NCBI GenBank assembly: GCA_027596195.1
Contig: JADGJG010000430.1
Coordinates: 1-20,195 of the forward strand
Length of the DNA stretch: 20,195 bases
Direction: 5' to 3'
DNA from: Podochytrium sp. JEL0797
Taxonomy: Eukaryota; Chytridiomycota; Chytridiomycetes; Chytridiales; Chytriomycetaceae
The position numbers and the translations under genes are program-made. Below are positions 7,284-17,908 of the stretch, one piece after another; the stretch's first letter is position 1, and the number at the start of each line of letters is the position of its first letter. Below the pieces are notes generated by a model that saw nothing but the letters and a program-made list of their open reading frames with translations, ran no database searches and was not told the origin of the DNA.

Positions 7284-10200
7284 ATGAGTTTTTACGTTGA
7301 CGACTTGGTCACATTCAACGGCGTTTCGTGTCTTGTTGTTGCGACGCCAAATGAAGACGAATCCGACGAGTCTGAACACGATTCGCCTTTGCCTCAAGTG
7401 GGTTTCGTGCGCGTGGCCCCGTTGAACGGATCCATCCATCGCACTGTCAAAGAGGCTGAATGCGTGTTGGTCGATCGCGCGTTGTCTGTTGGCGGTAACG
7501 AGTGATTGATCCTTTCGAATGCATCCACTTAACAAGTCCACTCAGACCTCGTCAAACCCGCCTCGCAATCATCCCACTCCAGCGGTTCCATCACATCCAC
7601 CACCCTCAACCTCACACTCCTCCACGGCGCAACCGCAACCATCCTCCCACACTCTTTCTCATGCACCCTCTTTCGTTTCGCTCACCACCTCGAAGAAGGA
7701 ATGATGGTCACCCACGCGAACTGGATCGGTGAAATCGAAGAGTTGAAGGACAAGATTGCTGTTCGGTTTGGGAATGGGAGTATTTGTGTTCCGAGGGATA
7801 CGGAGCAGGTGGACATGTGTGACGGCGTCGATGACACCTCGCGGTTTGCGTTGGCGCGGTTTTATCCAGGTCAGGCTGTGAAGAGTGCGGGAGTGAATTG
7901 GAGGGATGGGGTTTGGTTGAGGGGGGAGTGGTTTGCGGGGGTGGGGAGGGAGGTCGGGGTTGTGGTCGGGGTGAGGGCTGTGGTTGCACGTGTTAATTGG
8001 AGGGTGTTTAATTCGCTTGAGGTGAGGTCGAGCGGTGGTCCCGAGTGGAGCCCGAGCTGCGAAACGCGGGCGGGCGTGGGCGACGAGCCCGCGCACAGCT
8101 TGCGTAGAATTAATGCGCAGCGCTGAGAAGTGAAGCCAATGGGTGGGCGGGTGCGTAACGCGTAGCGGAGGCGCTAGGCTCACGAGCGCAGTGCGCGTCG
8201 AATGCGCAGCCAAACTACGCGTGGGAGTGAGCGAAGCGAACAGTTTATGCAGAAATCGGGGATGAATGCGCAACAAAGCTGCGCGTGAAAGTGATTGAAG
8301 CGAACAAGTGACGCAAATGTGTGGTGGATGAGCGAAGCGTGGTAATGCGCAGCGAAGCAAATGGGTGGGCGCATAACACACGCGCAAGCGCCGCGGAGCG
8401 GCCTGGACGAGCGAATTGAATCGCACGAGAGCGCGCGTAGAATGCGCAACGAATCTGCGCGCGAGAGTGATCGAAGCTAACAGTTCCGGAAACGCGTCGG
8501 AATTCGGGCGCGTAGAATGCGCAGTGAAGCTGTGCGAGAGAGTGAGCGACGCGTAACGCACGCGCAGAAGTTTAGTGTCCACAAACGAAGCGAGTGGTGC
8601 GAGCAAGAATAGTCTAGAGGAATCATTTGGTCACAAGCCATGCACGAAGTTCGCATCGATTTTCAATCGATTTCCCCAAATCTCGCCTATTCCTTTTTTA
8701 ACTGAAAGCAGGCCACCGCCACCGACGTACAAGTCGACCCACCCCCCGAAGACATTGATGCGTCTCTCTTGACTCCCCTCACGAGCTGTTTTGAACCGTA
8801 CTCTTTTCAAACGGGCGATTTTGTGTTTTTCAAGGACGAGGGTGTTGCCAGGGACGCGTTGGGGATTACGGACCCTGAAGTGACGATGGAAACGAGTCCG
8901 TATCTGTTTGCTTTGGTTTGTTGCTCAATATCCATGATTGCGAAAACTGGTTGACCAACGCACCCACTCCACACCCCCCTTTTTCAGAGAATCGTCAAAA
9001 CCGAAACCCTCGCCACCATCCTCTGGCAAGACTCGACCACCTCCCACGACGTACCATCCATCCAACTCGTGCCCCACCTGAACCCAGACGATCACGACTT
9101 TTGGCCCGCAGACTACGTCCAGCTCCCACTTTCTACCATCACGCATGAAACGATGGCGTTGAAGGATCGAGTCGGGCTGGTTGTGGCCATGAATGCGAGG
9201 GGGCGGACTGTGAAGGTGCGGTGGTATTCTGTGGAAATGGATCTGTTGGAGGTGAGAGTTTTTTTTGGTTGTGTGTGTGTTTGCGTATTCGTTTCTGATC
9301 TTGAGGGCTGCACGCGCGCGAAATCATTCCCCTGCGACACACAAAAAAAGGGCCCTGAACTCGAATATTCGGTATACGAACTCCAACTCCACCCCTCCCT
9401 CCAACACCGCATCGGCGACAAAGTCATCCTCACGCGCGCGCTTTCCGATTCAGGTACCGATTGGTTCGGAGAAGTTATGGGCGTGCAAACTACGGATGGA
9501 CTCGTGCGCGTGCGGTTTTTGGAGTCTAGCCGTGAAGGCGTTTGCGGGCCTGCTGATTTGATTGTGTATCGCGGGAGTGTGGAGGAGGAAGAGGAAGGGA
9601 GTTGGGAGGATGAGAGTGAGGATGGGATGAGTGAGAGTAGTGATGGGGAGGGAGGGGAGTGGGCGACGGATGATGAGGATGGAGGGGAGGGGAAGGATGC
9701 GTTGGATTGGGTGGATGATGAAGAGATGCGGGAGAGTGTGGAGGCGTTGGGGCAGACGCATTTGGAGGATCCGCCGGGGTATACTTCTGCTGCTGAGGGG
9801 AAGGAGGCTTGCGGGATGGTGGAGGGGGTTTCGTTCAAGTCTTGTGAGGTTGCGCCCAAGGGGCATAAGTTTTATGGAGGGGATGGGGAATCGGGGAGGG
9901 AGTTTCCGAGTGTGTTTCATCGGAGGATTCGGAAGGAGGTATTGTTGCGGTGATTTTTTAGATTTTGTTTTTTGTTTTCTTGTTCGATTCTCAACATATG
10001 TACCAAAAATATTCACCCGTTATCCACACCCCCTCTTTCCCTGCATTTTTTTACACTAGTACACCATACTCTCCCACTCCCTACCCCCCGGCATCCTCGT
10101 GCGCGTGTTCGAAGACCGAATCGACCTCCTCCGCGTGTTGATGGTCGGACCCGAGAATACGCCCTACGAAGGAGGCCTGTTTCTGTTTGACGTCGCGTTG

Positions 10201-10929
10201 CCCGAAGAGTACCCGGCCGTTCCGCCCAAAGTGTTTTTTCATTCGTGGAGTTTTGGGATGGGAAGGGTGAATCCGAATTTGTATGAAGGTGGGAGGAGTT
10301 TTTTTTAATTGGGGGGCATGTGGGTACGACTATGGGTGCGTATAAAACCCTTTTCCCACATTCTTTAACCTTCCCATCTCATCTCCGTAGACGGGAAAGT
10401 ATGCCTCTCCCTCCTCGGAACCTGGCCCACCTCCACCCCATCCGAATCCTGGACCCCATCATCCAGCAACCTCCTCCAACTCGTCGTCTCCCTCCACTCC
10501 CTCGTTCTCGTCCCGCGTCCTTATTTCAACGAGCCCGGGTTCGAGCGGTTCATGGGCACGGAGGAGGGTGACCTGAATTCACGGTTGTATAATGAACGAG
10601 TGTATCTGATCGTGTTGAGGGGGATTGAGCATGTGATTCAGAATGCGGCGTGTGTAGAAGGGTTTGAAGCGGGAGAGGTGGCATGGCATTTTTGGGGGGT
10701 CGGGTGGTTGAGGAGGGTGGTGGAGAGGGCCGGGGAGGTTGTGGCGAGGAGTATGTTGGGACAGGAGGTGGGTGGTGCGGGTGGGAACGGGGGGTGGGTT
10801 GTGAGTGAGGGGTGTTTGAGGTTGTTGAAGGTACGGGTGGAGGTTTTGAGGGGGATGCTGGGGAGGGGGTGCGGGGGGTGGGGGGTGGGAAGGGGTGATG
10901 TGTGTTTGTGGGGGCTACCATTGGACTAA
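7284..10929 (+). CDS. UBE2O: UBE2O-type ubiquitin-conjugating enzyme (hybrid E2/E3), 7 exons
   Basis: Exons 7284-7494, 7546-8021, 8712-8915, 8988-9251, 9351-9938, 10060-10288, 10391-10929 give 836 aa, all GT-AG with agreeing phases. The N-terminal half holds the SH3-like substrate-binding repeats of UBE2O (FYVDDLVTFNG; DRALSVGDLVK; LVPHLNPDDHDFWPADYV; VYELQLHPSL), then a highly acidic Glu/Asp/Ser stretch (about residues 460-515). The UBC domain starts near residue 575. Its catalytic cysteine is Cys662 in GKVCLSLLGTW, just after VNPNLYED, as in animal and plant UBE2O. A roughly 170-aa C-terminal helical region follows. UBE2O loads ubiquitin from E1 and transfers it directly to substrates, including orphan ribosomal and basic proteins. 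At 836 aa it is shorter than the human protein (about 1,290). The start is fixed by the ATG at 7284, only 29 bp after the upstream stop. Family assignment is secure. Confidence 0.93.
8112..8580 (+). repeat. Nested GCGAAGC hairpin repeat array inside UBE2O intron 3
   Basis: Two tandem higher-order copies (from 8112 and from 8344, offset 232 bp) each contain two 51-nt cores, at 8200-8250, 8264-8314, 8440-8490 and 8515-8565. The core begins GAATGCGCAGCGAAGCTGCG and continues GAGAGTGAGCGAAGCGAACA. The first half can fold as GCGCAGC-GAA-GCTGCGC. Copies differ at several positions; in 8515-8565 the changes are G-T wobble-compatible, while the others have mismatches. The GCGAAGC heptamer recurs between cores. 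The array accounts for most of a 690-nt intron whose neighbours are 51-121 nt. No coding capacity or terminal repeats seen. Confidence 0.8.
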
Positions 10930-11009
10930 AGGAGATGAAGGCCTTTTTTTGGTCTCTTTTATACTTTCTTTCTTCGTTTTATTCTTCATACCAAGCCCTA
11001 AAAAATGAA

Positions 11010-12386
11010 TCACTTGACATGCTTACTCGCAACGTCACACAAAAGCACACTTCTTGTGCGTGAAATCTTGGGTGCAAACGAGGTGCTCTTGTACGAAGCG
11101 CGTTCCCCATTCACGAGGGTGTGGAGAAAGTAGTCGCGCGACACGGTGTCCTTTCCGAAAATGGGCGGGTCGGGGAGGTCCGGGGTGAATGCGGGGACGC
11201 CTTGTTTTACTGTGCATACGAATCTGGGTTTTTGTGGATGGGGCATAATTATAAGACGGAGGAGAATGCAAGAAAAGGAAAAAGAAAACACTCAACTTGT
11301 ACCCGTCACCTTCCGGCTTCACAAAAGCGAGCACGTGGTTCTGGTGGGAAGTCACGGAGGGCAGTTGGAAGGGTTCGTCCGTGTCTTGGAAAACAATCAC
11401 GACAATGTCGTTTCCGAGGTGGCGTTTTCTTTCCAACTTCAAACAATTGCGAGATTAAAATAAAAGACAAATGCAATTGATAAAAACGTTACCTGTTGTT
11501 TGTCCTTTTCGTTGTAAGGCAATAGTGTGGACACATGGAACATGACTTCATAGCCTTGCCATTTTGTGTACACTGAATGGGTTCCCGTTTGATTGGCTGG
11601 GTGGGAATCTGCGTGTTAGAATGCGCAAAAGAATCATGGGGTTCGTTTCCACTTACTTCCTGAAACATCCAAACCCGCTCGGTATCCCTTCCAACCCCTC
11701 AATTCAATGGTTTCTCCGAGGAACTGTAGAAATCCTTTGAATTCCGGCGATGCATCCTCTATTGATATCAAAAGAAATGGAACTTTTAAAAAACGCGCCC
11801 TAAAAACACCCATTCGTCACCGTGCTTATTTGACATCATCTCTTCTTCCGTCACCTGCCCCGCCTTACAATACGCAACCCCAAACTTGTAACTCCGAATC
11901 ACTTGCCGCTCCTCCATCGACAACAACTCATTCGCCAACCCTGGAGCCTTCACAAGAGTCAAATTCTTGGCCGGAATCCCGCTCGAAAACGCGCTCATGA
12001 GTGTTTCAACCTTGGGCCCCATTTTGAACAGTTTCCGGAGCGCGCTCTTGTGGACAGAGTTGGCTTCGACCGTGAGGCGTTCGGACCCTTCGATCGAGCG
12101 CACGAGGGCTTTGTAGATTGTTCCGTCGAGGATGACGGAGATGGCGAGGGGGCCTTTGGAGGTTTCGAGGGCGAGGTAGTTGTCGTGTTCTGTAATTTTT
12201 GTGTGCCGAATGAGAAGGGAGGGGGGGTTGGGCGGAGGGAAACTTACGCTTTCCAAAAAAGTTTTCTCTGTACCAAATGATATCCTTCTCACATTCTTGC
12301 AATAAACTTTCGTGGACGCCCGTGATTTTTGCATTTGGGTTTGTCTGCATGGGTCTGAAATCGGAGGATCCAACTGTGACGGACAT
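11010..12386 (-). CDS. Rap-GAP domain protein, small-GTPase activating (6 exons)
   Basis: Minus-strand exons 12248-12386, 11821-12189, 11657-11758, 11493-11608, 11297-11436, 11010-11223 give 359 aa with consistent phases and GT-AG introns (48-73 nt). The Rap-GAP fold covers almost the whole protein: [15 protein letters not shown] (dimerisation/N-terminal part), [46 protein letters not shown], then [16 protein letters not shown]. Asn251 in GND matches the catalytic 'asparagine thumb' of Rap1GAP and tuberin, which replaces an arginine finger. [13 protein letters not shown] near the end is also typical. Likely substrate is a Rap/Rsr1/Rheb-like GTPase. The ATG at 12386 is the first in the frame, which is closed upstream by a TAG near 12436; an unseen 5' exon remains possible. 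No tuberin-like extension is present. The gene converges on UBE2O with only 80 bp between stops. Confidence 0.88.
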
Positions 12387-12940
12387 GCTTGTGGTGCTAT
12401 TCGATTCTGGATTAAGAAGGGGAGTTCGCGTTCGACGGGAGATCTAGGAATCGGCTGATGCAAAGAAGGAACTGAGTTTGATCTGGAGGGAGTGGGGATG
12501 GAATGGAGTGAGATTTCCATTGTTCCCTTTCGTTCGGACGTTTTTTTCTTGCGCGCGTTTTCCCCATTGTTTCCGTGGGCGCAGGGCAACTCGAAACAAT
12601 AGAGTCTACGGAGCAAGTACAATTGCATTCATGTTATGATATGACGAAGGAATATTTGACACCTATGGACGCGTTTTGATTTTTCTCAATAAGCTCCGTT
12701 GGAAAAGACAGGCGTTCGCATTTTTGTGTTTTCCGCTCTCGACGTAAACTGCGGAGAAACAAAACTACCACCTCCAACAAACAGCGCGTTGAGGCATCCG
12801 CTTTACCCACTACCTGCACTACCTGCTTTATATTGAAATTTGTGTGATTCCATGCACACGTTTAAGGCCAGTTTGGTGCCAGTTTGCGATACAAGGAGCA
12901 AGATTGCAATTTTTTTTTCTTCCAACATCATCTCGATAAC
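12387..12940. promoter_or_regulatory. Divergent promoter region between the Rap-GAP and UBC4 genes
   Basis: About 550 bp between two outward-reading start codons. A tandem 9-mer, GCCAGTTTG-GT-GCCAGTTTG, lies at 12867-12886, some 55 bp upstream of the UBC4 ATG, where it could be a factor-binding site. TTTATATTG near 12827 is a weak TATA-like candidate. The start context AACATGGC suits strong translation. No gene is supported here. Confidence 0.35.
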
Positions 12941-14016
<1,076 letters not shown>

Positions 14017-14399
14017 TAAGGGATACAAAACCGGGGAGGATTGATGAAGAATGTGTAGGGGTTGGTGTGTTTTTTTTTCTCTTCGCATTTGAACAAAAAT
14101 ACATTGAAAGGAGAAAAAGGGTATGGCGGAATGTTTGCCTTCTCCGATGCCTTGCTTGAACGTTGAACAAGTAGCGCGCATCCCGGCTTGGTTTCCGCGG
14201 TGGGTTCCGCTGAGAGGGTGTGAAAAATAGAACAGACTTCCCATTCCCCATTTCTGCATGGCAGGTGTGACTCATCCGAGTTCGGCCAATGCTGATTTGA
14301 ATACATGCCCTTTTCCTTTCTTCATGAGATGATGTTTGCCCCACACAGACTCTCGAAAATCGTATCCCAATCCGAGGGGCAAGTGGTTTGCATTCGAAA
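14017..14399. other. Non-coding stretch after UBC4
   Basis: Contains the likely 3' end of UBC4 (TAATAAG at the stop, a T-rich run at about 14070). Reverse-strand open frames cross this region but have no recognisable domain and run into the tandem array, so they are treated as chance frames. Confidence 0.4.
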
Positions 14400-15315
14400 G
14401 TTGAGTCGAACTTGGGACTGTGATAGCAACACAAGAAACAGTCACCAAAGGCTCGGAAGAAACGGAAAAGATGCACACACGTAAGATGCATCTGTGGTTC
14501 CAAGTAGACGTTGATCCGATACGAATTGGGAGTGCAGCAGCTTCTAGACCTATCTCCTTCCTGGATTTTGAATCTCATTTCACGCCATTCAATGTGTGCC
14601 ATCCTTACTAAAATACGCAAATCGTCTACGGCGTTATCGACCAATTTCAATCTGGATCAAAAGATAATTGGAAGCGAGTGCCTGGAGAGGAGTCGAACTT
14701 CTTGCATTGAACCCTGCACTGAATTGAAAATCGCGATCGTTGCACAACCGACAAGCACAAAAGACTCGACAGGGGGGCAAAAGATGCGCATGTATAAGAT
14801 GCATCTGTGGTTCCAAGGAGGCAGTGATACAATTTCAATTGCGGAGACAGCGGCTTCTAGAGCTACCTTCAATTGATTGAAAACCGCGATCGTTGCCCAG
14901 CCGACAGTCACAAAAGGCTCGGCAGGAGGGCAAAAGATGCGCATGTATAAGATGCATCTGCAGTTACAAGGAGACATCAATCCGATATGAATTGCTGAGG
15001 CAGCAGCTTCTAGAGCTATTTCCTCCGTGAATTTGAAGCTCACGTCATGCCATTCAATGCATGCCATCCTTTTTGGATTGCGCAAAGCCCAACGGCTCAC
15101 TTTTGCCAATTTCCATCTGGATCAAAAGCCAATTGGATGCGACTGCTTGGACAGGAGTCGAACTTTTTTCGCTGAACCCTGCAATGATTGAAAACCGCGA
15201 TCGTTGCACAACCGACAAGCACAAAAGACTCGGCAGGGGGGCAAAAGATGCGCATGTATAAGATGTATTTGTAGTTACAAGGAGACATCAATCCGATGCG
15301 AATTGCAGTACCAAA
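14400..15315. repeat. Tandem array of about 311-bp units with a 153-bp deleted unit
   Basis: The landmark AAAAGATGC...AAGATGCATCTG (third copy changed to GATGTATTTG in the last unit) starts at 14466, 14779, 14932 and 15243, giving spacings of 313, 153 and 311 bp. The array is flanked by a partial unit from about 14400 and ends in a partial unit near 15315. The 153-bp unit has lost the middle of the full unit. Full units contain AACCGCGATCGTTGC and, read on the minus strand, AGTTCGACTCC (14689-14699, 15154-15164; a weaker match at 14402-14412), which is one mismatch from the Pol III B box. No A box was convincing. Could be a satellite or a tandemly amplified tRNA-related SINE. Confidence 0.75.
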
Positions 15316-15419
15316 CACAGGTTTAAGGTACAAACTGTTGTTCTATTTTTCGACTGCAATGCGAAGCATTTCCAGACCGCATGTTATTACACGTCCATCC
15401 GCAACCCAACGAGAAAACC

Positions 15420-15424
15420 AAAAA
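15420..15424 (-). terminator. Pol III terminator of tRNA-Pro
   Basis: On the minus strand TTTTT begins one base after the tRNA 3' end (GGGCCC A TTTTT GG), the normal eukaryotic Pol III stop signal. Confidence 0.8.
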
Positions 15425-15425
15425 T

Positions 15426-15497
15426 GGGCCCAACCGGGAATTGAACCCGGGACCTCTCGCACCCAAAGCGAGAATCATACTACTAGACCATTGGGCC
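15426..15497 (-). tRNA. tRNA-Pro (anticodon UGG)
   Basis: 72-nt cloverleaf on the minus strand without an intron. Acceptor stem GGCCCAA pairs with TTGGGCC, discriminator C. D arm GTCTAGTAGTATGAT. Anticodon stem-loop TCTCGC-TTTGGGT-GCGAGA gives anticodon TGG, which reads CCN proline codons by wobble. T arm CCGGGTTCAATTCCCGG. Internal A and B boxes are those of a normal eukaryotic tRNA-Pro, and CCA is not encoded. It lies at the head of the tandem array 14400-15315 and is transcribed towards it. Confidence 0.96.
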
Positions 15498-15921
15498 AGG
15501 TTATTTTTAGTCGACTAGAGAATCATAATCCAAATTCCGTTGAAACCGTCATGAGAGGGCGGGGGGGCGGGGGCCGAAATGTAGGGTACTTTTTCTTTTG
15601 TGTCTGGCATAAGAAAACACGTGTCGCAATTATCCACACCTTACTCTTCTACTTATCCGAATCTACGCGTCCTGTTATTGGAAAAGATGTGGTTTGCGGA
15701 ATCCTTTTGCCACAGATGTAGCCAAACTTCTCATTCTGTGCTGCACCCTTTTTGCCTGCCACGTCCACCCTGACTTAAAAAATTGACGTGGATATGGAAT
15801 CCACGCTCACTCGGGGAAATGGATTTGAAATGCCAGAGTGAATTTGATTTGCGCCGAAAGTCATTTATTTTGAGCGCGAAACACTGGCCCCCCCAAAAAA
15901 GAACACGCACCTTCAAAGAAC
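15498..15921. other. Intergenic region upstream of the SDR gene, with a G-rich tract
   Basis: Promoter side of both the tRNA (minus strand) and the SDR gene (plus strand). The only notable structure is GGGCGGGGGGGCGGGGG at 15557-15573, which satisfies the four-run pattern for a G-quadruplex on the plus strand. No gene seen. Confidence 0.45.
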
Positions 15922-16794
15922 ATGCCGTTTTCCACCGCCGACATTCCATCACTAGCGGGCAAGACTTTCCTGATTACAGGCGCCAACTCGGGCCTCGGTT
16001 TCGAATCAGCCAAAGTATTTGCCAAAAAGGGCGCCACCGTTTACCTCCACGGACGTTCCCTCCAAAAAGTCCAAGACGCAATCCTCGAAATCCAGAAAGT
16101 ATCTCCCAACGCGTCCCTATTTCCACTCGTTGCCGACCTTTCAGATCTCGCCTCCATCAAGGAAATGGTCTCCCACCTCGACATCCCCCAATTGGACGTT
16201 CTCATGCTCAACGCTGGAATCCCATTAGTAGAATACGCCCTCACGAAGCAAGAAATCGAAAGCATCTTCCAAGTGAACCACCTCAGCCACTTTTACCTCG
16301 TCCAACAACTCTGGAATCTAATCGAAAAGTCCAAGACGAGAGTCGTCTCCGTTTCGGCGAAGCCTGCTTTGGGGATGGCATCCATGAAACTCACGTTGGA
16401 CGAAATCAACAACAAGTCCACGTTCTCGGCTCCAGTCGCGTATGCAAACTCCAAGCTGGCCAATGTACACTTCACCCTCGCCCTCGCCAAGCGTGGAATT
16501 AACGCGTGCGTGATTGATCCAGGACCCGTGAGCACGGGTATCGAGAAGAAGGTTACTGCATCTGGAATCCTCCCTTTCCTTGCCAGAAACGTGTCCTTTC
16601 TCATTTCCGTCAAGGTCGAAGTGGGTGCGTTGACGCAGATTTTTGCGTCCGTGTCGGACAAGGCGGTGTCGGGGACGGGGTGGACGAATAAGGATCAGGT
16701 GTGGGAGTTGGGCAAGATTTCGACGTTCAAGGAGGAGGAGACGGAGGTTTTGTGGACTTTTTCCGAAGAGGTTCTCAAAGCGAAGGGATTCTAG
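15922..16794 (+). CDS. Short-chain dehydrogenase/reductase, retinol-dehydrogenase/WWOX-like, intronless
   Basis: Single exon, 290 aa, ATG at 15922 in the context AGAACATGCC. Classical SDR with a Rossmann fold. The cofactor loop TGANSGLG is at 19-26; Arg45 after the second strand (LHGRS) favours NADP(H). Asp72 in ADLSD binds adenine, NAG is at 97-99, and the catalytic set is Asn119 (VNHLSHF), Ser145 (or Ser143) and Tyr174-x3-Lys178 (YANSKLAN), with DPGPVSTG at 199-206. This pattern is shared by retinol dehydrogenases, WWOX and many fungal reductases. It would reduce or oxidise a carbonyl/alcohol on a lipid, steroid or small metabolite; the substrate cannot be told. No signal peptide. The only complete multi-domain-length gene in the window without an intron. 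Codon use still changes along it, from C-ending to G-ending codons. Confidence 0.92.
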   Translation: MPFSTADIPSLAGKTFLITGANSGLGFESAKVFAKKGATVYLHGRSLQKVQDAILEIQKVSPNASLFPLVADLSDLASIKEMVSHLDIPQLDVLMLNAGIPLVEYALTKQEIESIFQVNHLSHFYLVQQLWNLIEKSKTRVVSVSAKPALGMASMKLTLDEINNKSTFSAPVAYANSKLANVHFTLALAKRGINACVIDPGPVSTGIEKKVTASGILPFLARNVSFLISVKVEVGALTQIFASVSDKAVSGTGWTNKDQVWELGKISTFKEEETEVLWTFSEEVLKAKGF

Positions 16795-16840
16795 TTTTCT
16801 TTTTGTATACATTTGTTGAAATAGGAGTGGCCAGTTCTAT

Positions 16841-17740
16841 TCAAAAGAAGAAAAAACGAAACGCCTTTTCACGAACGCGGCGAATGCTGTACTCATGCGA
16901 ACTCCCAGATCCCATCAAACCGCGCCCAATCCCACTTTGATACGGAGAAGCAGCTGAACACTTATAAGGACAGGATTGCGTTTTCGTTGAGTAAACGGGT
17001 AAATTGGCACTAAATTGGTGCAATTTTAATTGTGAATATATTCCTTCAATAGCGCTCAAATGTCGCTGGACTCTCTCCACCTCGTCCTGTTCGACCACCT
17101 CCACCAACCTTTCGTTTTCGGCAATCAATTGGTTTGATTCCGCTTGCAGCTGCTGGCAGGACGTTTCAAAATCGCAGAGCTTTTTTTCCGCCCGTTGCCT
17201 CTGCGATGGCTTTAGCTAATTGAAACTCAAGGTCCGAGATATTCTTTTGTTCACACTGGTCGATTTCTGCAGTAAAACACGGAGAGAGGGTCTGAAGGGA
17301 TTTCTTTTCGACGCGTGGATGGTGGAAGTGGTGGGAGCGATGCGATTTCAAGTTGCAACTGCAGCCTCTGGTTCTTCGAAACAGTTTTCATGCTCTGCCG
17401 CGACATGAGAAGGATTTGTTTTTCAAACTCTTCGATTCTGGACGCCTTGCGCCCGTTTGATTTCTCTATGTGCTTGAGACGTTTGATTTCTGTTTTGAGT
17501 TTCCTAATTTCAAGTTCGAGAGACGGGATCTAAAAGTATGGAATCATGAAAAAAGGGGTGATTCTTAGGGTGATTGAAACGGGGGAATGAAGGCGCGCTC
17601 GAAGTCATTATGAAGGAGGGTTTGTTTCTGGGGGTGAGGAGGGATGGGGTAGGGGGTGGGAGTGAAACTGAGGGCAAGGGAGTTCGGGAGCGATGGATAT
17701 GAACTATGGCGCGCTTATGTTTTGGTTTAATATCGGCCAT
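16841..17740 (-). CDS. Coiled-coil protein with a frame break; exon model incomplete
   Basis: A minus-strand region encoding strongly heptad-like sequence in three successive frames. TTTTAG|ATCCCG (exon edge 17529) opens IPSLELEIRKLKTEIKRLK, continuing to MSRQSMKTVSKNQRLQLQLE. A pyrimidine-rich stretch ending CTGCAG near 17270 leads to EIDQCEQKNISDLEFQLAKA. At a run of seven A (minus strand; T7 at 17181-17187) the coiled coil continues only in another frame: KKLCDFETSCQQLQAESNQL, then AENERLVEVVEQDEVERVQR and HLSAIEGIYSQLKLHQ, to a stop at 16841. No intron with the right phase explains the last shift; one A fewer would join the frames. The 5' end is unclear; MADIKPKHKR at 17740 is a candidate start. 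The function is unknown. The 3' end lies 46 bp from the convergent SDR gene. Confidence 0.45.
17181..17187 (-). other. Homopolymer at the coiled-coil frame break
   Basis: GGAAAAAAAGC on the minus strand. Reading GGA AAA AAA GCT stops soon after (KALRF then stop), while the heptad pattern continues if one base is skipped (AAG CTC TGC GAT). The likely causes are a sequencing or assembly indel in the homopolymer, a real disabling insertion, or, less likely, programmed +1 frameshifting. Confidence 0.5.
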
Positions 17741-17908
17741 TGGAGTTGGACAGGTTCCATTGTTCCAACTGATGATGCGCGTCTTCCCTCGTTCAATCCC
17801 TCTCCACTCAACCTAGACGATTAGATCACGTTTTTCTTTCATTTTACCTGCTCGAGTGGGAACTTGTATCTTCGGTGCGGGTTAGGTTGAGAAACCTTCG
17901 ACGCGATC

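Noticed and set aside
8112..8580. CRISPR-like array
   Set aside because: The repeats are imperfect, spacers are themselves repeated, and the array lies in an intron of a eukaryotic gene.
7659..8606. 315-aa minus-strand open frame over UBE2O exon 2 and intron 3
   Set aside because: Arises from the repeat array and the antisense of a real exon; Arg/Leu/Ser-rich repeats follow the DNA repeat period.
12387..12628. N-terminal extension of the Rap-GAP protein from 12628 (MQLYLLRR... frame)
   Set aside because: That frame differs from the one carrying the first Rap-GAP exon and no GT-AG intron of the right phase joins them; the exon's own frame is closed by a TAG near 12436.
12634..12819. 61-aa minus-strand frame in the Rap-GAP/UBC4 promoter region
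   Set aside because: No domain, no splice link to the Rap-GAP exons in a compatible phase; likely chance.
14400..15315. Additional tRNA genes in the array (B-box-like AGTTCGACTCC)
   Set aside because: No acceptor stem, D arm or A box could be paired around the site; kept only as a possible tRNA-derived repeat.
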